NCBI GenBank assembly: GCA_013314735.1
Contig: JABUFD010000008.1
Location: forward strand, 64,001-128,000
Origin: Anaerolineae bacterium
Lineage (GTDB): Bacteria > Chloroflexota > Anaerolineae > Anaerolineales > Anaerolineaceae
Length of the DNA stretch: 64,000 bases
Reading direction: 5' to 3'
This document shows positions 9,975-16,571 of this stretch, piece after piece (within the stretch, counting starts at the first letter, position 1; each line of letters begins with the position of its first letter). Position numbers and translations under genes: made by a program. Below the pieces are notes generated by a model. The model was not told where the DNA came from, made no database searches, and was given only the letters and a program-made list of their open reading frames with translations.

Positions 9975-10870
9975 GGGCAGAAAAGCGGGCATTGACCCGG
10001 CAACATCATATACCCCGCGCAAGCATTTCTGCCCGTTCCCCCGCCCGTAACAACAAACCCACCCGCCACACCGGGCAGAAATATTCACGTCAATCAGCTT
10101 CCGCCGTCAAGGGCGCCGATGGTACGTATATTCGCCCGCATCATGGCCGGGGCCATTTTTCTGCCCCTACGCGGTGAACCGTTTTTATTATGTACCCCCC
10201 GTAGGGGCAGAAAAGCGCAGTATTTCGACAGGCTCAATGTAAACATTTCTGCCCGCCCGTAACAACAAACCCACCCGCCACACCGGGCAGAAATATTCAC
10301 GCACCGTATCGCCTCCGCCTATGGCGGCGATGGTACGTTTCCCCGCACGCGTCTTGGGCAGGGTCATTTTTCTGCCCCTACGCGGTGAACCGTTTTTATT
10401 ATGTACCCCCCGTAGGGGCAGAAAAGCGCAGCATTTCGACAGGCTCAATGTAAACATTTCTGCCCGCCCGTAACAACAAACCCACCCGCCACACCGGGCA
10501 GAAATATTCACGCACCTTATCGCCTCCGCCTATGGCGGCGATGGCGCATTTTACCACCCGCATCATGGGCAGGGGCATTTTTCTGCCCCTACGCGGTGAA
10601 CCATTTGATGATGAACCCCCGTTGCCCACCCGAACATATCAACCCGCATGCGCCCGCCATCCGCCGCATCCTGCCCGCAACAACAACCCATCCGCCACAC
10701 CGGGCAGAAATATTCACGCACCTTATCGCCTCCGCCTATGGCGGCGATGGCGCATTTTACCACCCGCATCATGGGCAGGGTCATTTTTCTGCCCCTACGC
10801 GGGTGTGGGTCGGGGGGATGATGGGTGGAAATTCATTGCCGCCATCGGTTGGCAAATTGCGGGGGGTGTG
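9971..10870. repeat. RAYT-associated BIME-like repeat array (upstream)
   Basis: Direct repeats of 211-230 bp; the start GTAGGGGCAGAAAAGCG occurs at 9971, 10201 and 10412, and a diverged fourth unit extends to about 10800. Each unit carries two inverted repeats: TTTTCTGCCCCTACG / CGTAGGGGCAGAAAA (for example 10157-10171 and 10200-10214, 15 bp) and ATTTCTGCCCG / CGGGCAGAAAT (11 bp). The array ends just before the transposase start, and a further copy follows the gene. This is the arrangement of REP/BIME elements mobilised by REP-associated transposases. The first bases overlap the end of the hsdMS gene. Confidence 0.88.
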
Positions 10871-10883
10871 CCACAATATTGTC

Positions 10884-11408
10884 ATGCCCTCCACACGCCC
10901 CAACCGCCGATCGATCCGCCTGGCGGGGTTTGATTACACCCAACCCGGGTATTATTACCTCACCCTGTGCACCCCGCATCACCAATGCCTGTTCGGCACC
11001 ATCCACGATGCCCAACCCTGCCATTCCCCCATCGGGCAGATTGCCGCGGCGGAACTGCTGCGCCTGCCGGAACGCTTTCCCCATCTCGCGCTGGATGCCT
11101 GGGTGGTGATGCCCAACCATGTACACCTGATCCTGCAGATTGTGGCGGACCTGCACGGCACGGAGCAGCACATGCAATACCAGCAGCCCGTGCGGGGGTC
11201 GATCGCGGCGGTGGCGCGCGCCTACAAGGCCGCCGTGACGCGCCGCGCGCGCAAACAAAGCGGCAATCCCGGTTTGGTGGTGTGGCAGCGGGGGTATTGG
11301 GAACGCGTGCTGCGCAATGAACGGGAACTCACCGCGCGCCGCAAGTACATCGCCGCCAATCCATACCGGTGGAGAGAAGACCCGTTTTTTGCCGGCCATG
11401 CCGGATGA
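10884..11408 (+). CDS. REP-associated tyrosine transposase (RAYT, Y1/IS200-like)
   Basis: A 174-residue single-strand DNA transposase of the HUH/Y1 type. It shows the RAYT opening (FDYTQPGYYYLTLCT), the HUH motif in MPNHVHLILQ near residue 81, the C-terminal block VWQRGYWERVLRNERELTARRKYIAANPYRW with the likely nucleophile in RKYI, and no second partner protein. The ATG at 10884 matches the usual N-terminus; an upstream in-frame ATG at 10596 would lie in the repeats and is rejected. A CACAAT box ends 6 bases before the ATG, suggesting a leaderless transcript. The surrounding array and the copy at 11.43 kb are probably its cognate REP elements. Unlike IS200 there is no sharply bounded mobile unit. 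Confidence 0.88.
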   Translation: MPSTRPNRRSIRLAGFDYTQPGYYYLTLCTPHHQCLFGTIHDAQPCHSPIGQIAAAELLRLPERFPHLALDAWVVMPNHVHLILQIVADLHGTEQHMQYQQPVRGSIAAVARAYKAAVTRRARKQSGNPGLVVWQRGYWERVLRNERELTARRKYIAANPYRWREDPFFAGHAG

Positions 11409-11424
11409 ATGAACCCCGAAAATG

Positions 11425-11565
11425 ATGCCCCTACGCGGTGAACCATTTGATGATGAACCCCCCCGTAGGGGCAGAAAAGCGGGCATTGACCCGGCAAAAT
11501 CACATCCCCCACCCAAGCATTTCGACAGGCGCAATGGTAACATTTCTGCCCACTGCCCCCCCACC
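11425..11565. repeat. RAYT-associated repeat (downstream copy)
   Basis: One copy of the same unit as at 9971-10870: GCCCCTACGCGGTGAACC, then CGTAGGGGCAGAAAAGCGGG, ending in CATTTCTGCCC. Together with the upstream array it brackets the transposase. Confidence 0.85.
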
Positions 11566-11669
11566 CGAACCACCTGTTTCCTTTTGCCGGGCGGCGTGGT
11601 ATCATCAGGGTATGCGGGCTGCCGGGGGGAAACAGGAACGGGCGGCATTGATTGGCAAGGAGAATCACC

Positions 11670-12347
11670 ATGGCTGAATCCATTTGTCCCCAGTGCGGCA
11701 AGGGAATTCGGGCAAGCGCGAGTTTCTGCCCCCATTGCGGCGTCTCGCTCCCGTTCCAGCCGCCCAGGCGTGTGACGTATACACCGGAGCACGTGCAGCA
11801 ATTGCTGGCCAGCCACGCGCAATGGCTGCGCAAGGAAACGGGCGGGATCAAAGCCAGTTTCCAATCCGCCGATTTTCACGGCATCGACCTGAACGGCGCC
11901 AACCTGGAAAAGGCCGACCTGGAATTTGCCGACCTGTCTGGCGCACAATTGCGCGGCGCCCGGCTGATCGGCGCGACCCTGAGCAACGCCAACCTGGCCG
12001 GGGCGGACCTTTCGGGCGCCGACCTGCGCTCGGCTTCGCTGTTTGGTGCCCGGCTGAATGGCGCGCGCCTGCACGGGGCGGATGCCGGCTATGCATCCTT
12101 CGGGGGTGCCGACCTCAGCGATGCGGATATGCAGAATGCCAACCTGCAGGGGGCGCGGTTCGACTACGCCAGGATGATCGGCGCCAACCTGGGCGGCGCG
12201 AAAGTGTTCCTGCGCGCGTTTGAGAACACCTTCCGCACCGAAAAAGACTTCCACCCGATGCAGAAGGTCAGCACCTACCTGATCATCGCCGCGGTGGTCG
12301 TGATGGTGATCCTGGCACTGTTCGGGGATGCCATTTTCGGCGGATGA
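11670..12347 (+). CDS. Zinc-ribbon pentapeptide-repeat membrane protein
   Basis: 225 residues in three parts. The N-terminus is a small zinc ribbon (CPQC ... CPHC, residues 6-23). The centre (about 60-180) is a run of A(D/N)LxX pentapeptides, such as ANLEKADLEFADLSGAQLRG, expected to fold as a right-handed quadrilateral beta-helix. The C-terminus has one transmembrane helix (STYLIIAAVVVMVILALFGDAIF). AAGGAG lies 7 bases before the ATG. The zinc ribbon and anchor suggest a membrane-tethered scaffold; no enzymatic function is visible. It has its own TGGTATCAT promoter-like box near 11600 and is convergent with the phage-type gene at 12857-12372. Confidence 0.85.
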   Translation: MAESICPQCGKGIRASASFCPHCGVSLPFQPPRRVTYTPEHVQQLLASHAQWLRKETGGIKASFQSADFHGIDLNGANLEKADLEFADLSGAQLRGARLIGATLSNANLAGADLSGADLRSASLFGARLNGARLHGADAGYASFGGADLSDADMQNANLQGARFDYARMIGANLGGAKVFLRAFENTFRTEKDFHPMQKVSTYLIIAAVVVMVILALFGDAIFGG

Positions 12348-12355
12348 GGTTGTGC

Positions 12356-12386
12356 GCGGTATGGCGTGGCTTTAGCGCCACACCGC
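12356..12386. terminator. Hairpin between convergent genes
   Basis: GCGGTATGGCG (12356-12366) pairs with CGCCACACCGC (12376-12386) with one mismatch. It lies between the pentapeptide gene and the 3' end of the convergent gene. There is no U-tract, so the terminator assignment is tentative. Confidence 0.45.
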
Positions 12387-12857
12387 TTCGCCCCATGCCA
12401 GGGCGCCGTCCCACACGGACCCCTGGTAAATGGCCAGGTCGACCGGCGGGTAATACGGCCCGGCGCAGGAAAGCTGGCAGCTGATGCGGCTGCGGGCGGG
12501 GGTGTGCAGTTCGGTGGCGCAGTGCCCCAGCGCGCCCAGGCTGGCGAGGACGCCCATCCCGCCGGTGAGGGTGATGCCCGCTGCCTGCGCCAGGAAACCC
12601 TGCAGCCAGGCGTAGCTTTCGGCGCGCGTCCACGGCGCAAATCCGCCGGCGGGGGTGACGAGCGCATCGGCGAGGAGCACATCGAAATACACGCGCACCG
12701 CCAGCGTGCCATCGGAGCTGCGTTCGCGTTGGATGGCGACCGCGCCCGGTTCACCGCCGGATTCGGATTGCAGCAGGAAACCGCACCCCGCCCCGCCATT
12801 CACGGCCGGGTGGTGCAGGATGATGTGGCAATTGCTGCCGAGGATCGGTTCTGTCAT
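12372..12857 (-). CDS. Phage-module protein of unknown function
   Basis: 161 residues starting MTEPILGSNC at an ATG preceded by TGGAGC. It is not recognised by family. It is Ala/Gly-rich with several Cys (NCHIILH, GAGCGFLL, ISCQLSCAGPYY) and predicted alpha/beta. It lies in the same direction as, and about 690 bases beyond, the minor head gene, and its MTEP opening resembles the tail-like protein at 19.3-20.5 kb, so it is probably the last gene of the phage head module (perhaps a head completion or tail protein). The 85-bp repeat array separates it from the rest and may break the transcript. Confidence 0.55.
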   Translation of the reverse strand: MTEPILGSNCHIILHHPAVNGGAGCGFLLQSESGGEPGAVAIQRERSSDGTLAVRVYFDVLLADALVTPAGGFAPWTRAESYAWLQGFLAQAAGITLTGGMGVLASLGALGHCATELHTPARSRISCQLSCAGPYYPPVDLAIYQGSVWDGALAWGEAVWR

Positions 12858-12877
12858 GGTAATGCTCCATTGAAAGT

Positions 12878-13545
12878 TAACCACGGTGCTTCGACCGGTC
12901 CCTGAGCCTGTCGAAGGGCAGCAACCGGCGCGAATCTTCGCAGATTTTTTTTCTTTTCTCCGCGCAAATCTGTGAAATCCGCGGTTTCGTTTTTTTTATT
13001 AACCACGGATAACGCGAATCTACACGGATATTTTTTCTTTTCTCCGCGTCAATCTGTGAAATCCGCGGTTTCGTTTTTTTTATTAACCACGGTGCTTCGA
13101 CCGGTCCCTGAGCCTGTCGAAGGGCAGCAACCGGCGCGAATCTACGCGGATATTTTTTTTCTTTTCTCCGCGTCAATCTGTGAAATCCGCGGTTTCGTTT
13201 TTTTATTAACCACGGATAACGCGAATCTTCGCAGATATTTTTTTCTTTTCTCCGCGTCAATCTGTGAAATCCGCGGTTTCGTTTTTTTTTATTAACCACG
13301 GATAACGCGAATCTTCGCAGATATTTTTTCTTTTTTCCGCGCAAATCTGTGCAATCCGCGGTTTGTTCTTTTTTAATAACCACGGATAACGCGAATCTAC
13401 GCGGATATTTTTTTTCTTTTCTCCGCGTCAATCTGTGAAATCCGCGGTTTCGTTTTTTTTATTAACCACGGATAACACGAATCTACGCGGATATTTTTTT
13501 CTTTTCTCCGCGTCAATCTGTGAAATCCGCGGTTTCGTTTTTTCT
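12878..13545. repeat. Tandem ~85-bp repeat array (AACCACGG type)
   Basis: Seven copies starting with TAACCACGG at 12878, 13000, 13084, 13207, 13293, 13377 and 13463. The basic period is 84-86 bp and two units of about 123 bp contain an extra segment TGCTTCGACCGGTCCCTGAG plus CCTGTCGAAGGGCAGCAACC. Each unit reads AACCACGGATAACGCGAATC, then an AT/pyrimidine run, then CAATCTGTGAAATCCGCGGTT. The start and end form an inverted repeat (AACCACGGAT with ATCCGCGGTT). Short open frames in it are not genes. Diverged single copies are scattered through the window (16.45, 19.15, 28.48, 40.76 kb). Confidence 0.92.
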
Positions 13546-13549
13546 ACCG

Positions 13550-13843
13550 TTACTCCATCACGATCTTTGGCCCGGGGCGGCGGGGGGCGCGCGGGCGCGG
13601 GCGCGGGACGGGGCCTTTGCCGGGGAAACGATCCTCCGGCGGCAGCGGGCGGAGCGGGGTATCGCTTTCGCCCAGGGTGGTGCCCACCCGCACCAGTTCG
13701 CAGTCACAGCCACCGTGGAAGCCCGGCAGCACCAGCGCCTGCCAGGTTTCCAGCGGCAGCACCACCCCCGCCAGGGCGGCGCAGCGCGGGCAATTCTCCT
13801 CGCCGCGCGTGCGCCACTCGTACAGCGGCAGCGCCGCGCTCAC
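13550..13843 (-). CDS. Phage minor head protein-like, C-terminal type
   Basis: 97 residues beginning at a GTG (13843) that overlaps the TGA of the preceding gene as GTGA, with TTGGAG 7 bases upstream. The core CPRCAALAGVVLPLETWQ ... LPGFHGGCDCELV matches the cysteine-bearing end found in SPP1 gp7/Mu F-like minor head proteins (two CxxC-like pairs, likely zinc). The tail is Pro/Arg-rich (RPRPRAPRRPGP). It is much shorter than usual minor head proteins, so it is either a separated terminal domain or a remnant. Translation is coupled to the adaptor gene. Confidence 0.6.
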   Translation of the reverse strand: MSAALPLYEWRTRGEENCPRCAALAGVVLPLETWQALVLPGFHGGCDCELVRVGTTLGESDTPLRPLPPEDRFPGKGPVPRPRPRAPRRPGPKIVME

Positions 13844-14478
13844 CGCGGCTCCAACCCCCAGCCGAAACCGGGCAGAGCGGGCTGCGGCGAACCCCCCATC
13901 GGGCGCATCGCCATCAGCTGCAGGGTGAAGCTCTGCCACCAGTTCTGCCCCAGCGCGAACAGCTGGTTGTGGTCACTGGCAGGCGAACCATGCGCCTCCA
14001 GCAGCGCCGCGGCGCGCATCGAGGCGGCGCGGGCCGCCGCCCCCAGCCCCAGCAGGGCCTGCAGCGTATCGGGCACGGTCGTTTCCGCCGCGCCATCGAG
14101 GCCCTCCAGGCGGTGCAGGGCGCAGTAACTGAGGCGGATCGATTCGCCGGCGGTGAAGCTGCCGCGGAACAGGCGCAGGGCGGGCACGCCGCTCTTCCAA
14201 TAAAACACCCAGCTGCGCAGCGAAGGCGTCACCGATTGCATCCCGTCCCACGGGTAGCACACCGACAGCACCTGGGTGATGCGCGTCAGCCCGTCGAGGT
14301 CACATTCGGTGCCGCTGTCGAGCACATTCACGGTCGCCTCGAGGATCAGCGGCACCTCGAGCGAGAGGGTGGTGAGGGCGTCGCGCAGGGCGTCATCGAG
14401 CAATTCATCGCCGTAGCGCGCGGCGCTGGCGTCGCCCAGCAGGCGGCGGATATGGGCATGCAGGCTGTCACGATCCAT
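13840..14478 (-). CDS. Phage head-tail adaptor-like protein
   Basis: 212 residues, mostly helical (MDRDSLHAHIRRLLGDASAARYGDE start), with a beta-rich centre and a Gly/Pro-rich end. It overlaps the 3' end of the portal gene by 11 bases and is followed by a GTGA-coupled minor head-like gene. The N-terminal pattern (short helices, ALRDALTTLSLEVPL) and position after the portal fit a head-tail connector (gp6-type), but no diagnostic motif is visible. Confidence 0.55.
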   Translation of the reverse strand: MDRDSLHAHIRRLLGDASAARYGDELLDDALRDALTTLSLEVPLILEATVNVLDSGTECDLDGLTRITQVLSVCYPWDGMQSVTPSLRSWVFYWKSGVPALRLFRGSFTAGESIRLSYCALHRLEGLDGAAETTVPDTLQALLGLGAAARAASMRAAALLEAHGSPASDHNQLFALGQNWWQSFTLQLMAMRPMGGSPQPALPGFGWGLEPR

Positions 14479-15808
14479 TCTGGGTACCTCCGTTGGTGGT
14501 CAATGCGGGTCCGGTCTCCCCGGCGAAGCGGTAGATCACCCGCAGCAATTCTTCATCGTTGATCAATCCTTTGTCATGCAGCGGCCCAAACGCCGCCGCG
14601 GCCTGCTGCGCCGCTTCAGAAAGCGAGAGGTTGTCGCGCGCTGAAATATCGGCCCCCTGCACCTCGATCACGGCAGTGGGGTCCACCGCGCGGTCGACGG
14701 CGGCGCGGCGCTGCAGCGCGAGGCGCAGCAGGTCCTGCACCAGCCACAGGAAAAAGCGCTGGCGCTGCTGGTAATGGCGGAAGGTTGGCCCGCCGGAAGA
14801 TTCAGCCGTGGTGCGCGTGGCGGATTCGGGTTCGGCGAGGAAGTGCAGCGGCAGCCCGGCGCCGGTGGCGATCATCTTCTTGAGCGAGAGGCCGTCGAGC
14901 GAGGCATCGGCCGCCGCCAGCTGCGGGGCAATGATCTCCCAGCTTTCGTTCTCATCCGCCACCAGGATCGATCCCGGGGTGGGCGGCTGGGCGTTGAGCA
15001 GGCGCTGGCGCGCGTTGCGCTCGCTTTCCGAAAGGAAGCGCCCCTTGACCACGTAGAGGAAGGCGTTGCGGTAGCGGTTGAGGCGGGCGCGGTCCTCGAG
15101 CCAGTTGGCGTAGCGCGCGATCCAGCGCAGCAGCGGGTTGAGGTCGCTCTCGCCCCACGCGCTGCCCACCGCGCGGTTGACGGCGTAATGGCGGATGACA
15201 ACATCGTCCACAACCCAAGAGTCACCCCTCGACAGCACTTCGACGTTGCTCAGTGTAAAGCTCGGGGTGCGTGTTAATGGAAGACATAGTTCCGTCACCC
15301 ACGGCGCGGGGTCGGGGTCCTCGGCGGTCGCTTTGGGATACACACGCAGCACCTGTTCCACATCGTTGGGGGCGCTCTCGATGCGCTCCACCTGCGAAGC
15401 CGGCACGGCGCGGAAATAACTCATCCCGGCGGCATCGGTGCTGACGAGGATGAACAGGTTGCCGGAGCGGGTCAGTTCATCGCACCACTCCATCAGGCGC
15501 GTGTCGAGGTGGTTGAGGGGGTGCGCCCAGCACGCCTGCAAAAAGGCTTCACTGGCGGCATGCGCGCAGCGCGGGCGCGTGCCTGCCCCCACCACGTACT
15601 GCGTGGTCAGCTGCACAATCCGCCGCGCCAGCGGGTTGACCTGCCAGGCCAGCAGCGCCTGCGCCAGCAGTTCCTCGCGGTCATGCGGTTCGCGTTCGCG
15701 CTCGTTCTGGCGCCACAGCGTGCTGCCCAGGGCGAGGGTGGCATCGGTTTCGGTGTGCAGGGCGGCGCGGCGGGTGTTGCGGTTGGTGAGTTTTTGCCAC
15801 AGGTTCAT
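14468..15808 (-). CDS. Phage portal protein
   Basis: 446 residues forming the dodecameric DNA gate of a phage head. Portal features visible: LLAQALLAWQVNPLARRIVQLTTQYVVGAG near residues 45-75, LDTRLMEWCDELTRSGNLFILV (the canonical D-x-x-L-x-x-G-N stretch), ASQVERIE, HYAVNRAVGSAWGESDLNPLLRW (the stem/clip transition) and LLNAQPPTPGSILVADENE. Residues about 178-195 (TRTPSFTLSNVEVLSRGD) are an in-frame copy of a dispersed genomic repeat (see 15225-15275). The start overlaps the preceding small gene as ATGA. It lies downstream of the capsid gene, the reverse of the usual portal-protease-capsid order. Confidence 0.83.
   Translation of the reverse strand: MNLWQKLTNRNTRRAALHTETDATLALGSTLWRQNEREREPHDREELLAQALLAWQVNPLARRIVQLTTQYVVGAGTRPRCAHAASEAFLQACWAHPLNHLDTRLMEWCDELTRSGNLFILVSTDAAGMSYFRAVPASQVERIESAPNDVEQVLRVYPKATAEDPDPAPWVTELCLPLTRTPSFTLSNVEVLSRGDSWVVDDVVIRHYAVNRAVGSAWGESDLNPLLRWIARYANWLEDRARLNRYRNAFLYVVKGRFLSESERNARQRLLNAQPPTPGSILVADENESWEIIAPQLAAADASLDGLSLKKMIATGAGLPLHFLAEPESATRTTAESSGGPTFRHYQQRQRFFLWLVQDLLRLALQRRAAVDRAVDPTAVIEVQGADISARDNLSLSEAAQQAAAAFGPLHDKGLINDEELLRVIYRFAGETGPALTTNGGTQNGS
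15225..15275 (-). repeat. Dispersed palindromic element inserted in frame in the portal gene
   Basis: Minus-strand sequence CGCACCCCGAGCTTTACACT, continuing GAGCAACGTCGAAGTGCTGT and CGAGGGGTGA, is identical base for base with an intergenic copy on the plus strand at about 16297-16346. In the portal it is read without stop as PSFTLSNVEVLSRGD and keeps the frame. Confidence 0.85.
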
Positions 15809-16020
15809 CGGGGTTCCTCCGCGGGATCGTCCTCGGGTGGATCGGTTTCCCGCCGTTGTTCAGGCAGCCCCCTGTGCGCGGGTGGGGCCTTGCGGGGTTT
15901 GCGTTTCAGCGGCACATAACTGATCGGCCCGCCGGGGCGGAGCACCGCCCGGCTGGGGCGGCCTCCGCGGTTCGGCGACTGGGGGTCACAGGGGGGCGTT
16001 GGGATGGGTTCAGTGCTCAT
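15805..16020 (-). CDS. Small basic proline-rich protein
   Basis: 71 residues (MSTEPIPTPPCDPQSPNRGG ...), rich in Pro, Arg and Asp/Glu, with no recognised domain. It sits between the holin-like gene (overlapping it by 11 bases) and the portal gene (ATGA overlap), so it is probably translated by coupling. A second ATG at 16023 is also possible. It might be a spacer frame that merely links the neighbours. Confidence 0.45.
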   Translation of the reverse strand: MSTEPIPTPPCDPQSPNRGGRPSRAVLRPGGPISYVPLKRKPRKAPPAHRGLPEQRRETDPPEDDPAEEPR

Positions 16021-16243
16021 CATTCTTGCGGCTGCCGGGCGCCACCGAGAGGTAATCGCCCTTGCCGGCATCCTCGATGGCGGTGCCGAGGATGTAGCTG
16101 GCGATCACCACCACGCTGTACACCAGGGTTTCGTCATCGAGGGGAAAGTCGGGCAGCAGCCCGCGCAGGAAGACGATCAGCAGCCCGGCCAGCGCCGCCC
16201 AGAACTTGCGCGAGTGGAAAATTGCAATCCATTTGTTGGTCAT
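16010..16243 (-). CDS. Holin-like small membrane protein
   Basis: 77 residues starting MTNKWIAIFHSRKFWAALAG. It has two hydrophobic segments (AALAGLLIVFLRGLLP and LVYSVVVIASYILGTAIEDAG) joined by an acidic turn and a charged tail. Such small two-helix proteins in phage clusters are usually holins. AAGGAG lies 8 bases upstream of the ATG. An upstream in-frame GTG/TTG extension to 16294 would lie in the repeat and is rejected. Confidence 0.6.
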   Translation of the reverse strand: MTNKWIAIFHSRKFWAALAGLLIVFLRGLLPDFPLDDETLVYSVVVIASYILGTAIEDAGKGDYLSVAPGSRKNDEH

Positions 16244-16289
16244 TCGGTAGTCTCCTTGTTGAAAATCAGGTGGCAGCGATCGTTGCAAA

Positions 16290-16550
16290 CACACGCACCC
16301 CGAGCTTTACACTGAGCAACGTCGAAGTGCTGTCGAGGGGTGATCCTCATATGCCCGCGACGACGTCGCTTCGACAAGCTCAGCGACCGTTGTAAACACG
16401 CACCCCGAGCTTTGCACGGAGCAGCGCCGAAGTGCTAAGCGACGCTGGTTTTTTTAACCACGGATCAACACGGATTTACGCTGATTTGATTCATCCCATA
16501 TCCGCGCAAATCTGTGAAATCCGCGGTTTGTCATTTTTTCCATTCATCAC
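16290..16550. repeat. Dispersed palindromic repeats plus one AACCACGG unit
   Basis: ACGCACCCCGAGCTTTACAC... with CTTCGACAAGCTCAGCGACC, repeated at 16391-16437, then AACCACGGATCAACACGG ... AATCTGTGAAATCCGCGGTT at 16457-16530. It occupies the whole gap between the capsid gene and the holin-like gene, so no other gene is seen. Confidence 0.85.
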
Positions 16551-16571
16551 AGCGCTTCGACCGTTCCCCCC

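Noticed and set aside
10399-10784. Minus-strand open frames in the RAYT repeat array
   Set aside because: They are translations of the repeats in neighbouring units.
1441-13545. Repeat arrays at 1.4-2.3 kb and 12.9-13.5 kb as CRISPR arrays
   Set aside because: Whole units, including the spacers, are conserved; periods are 85-178 bp, and there are no cas genes.
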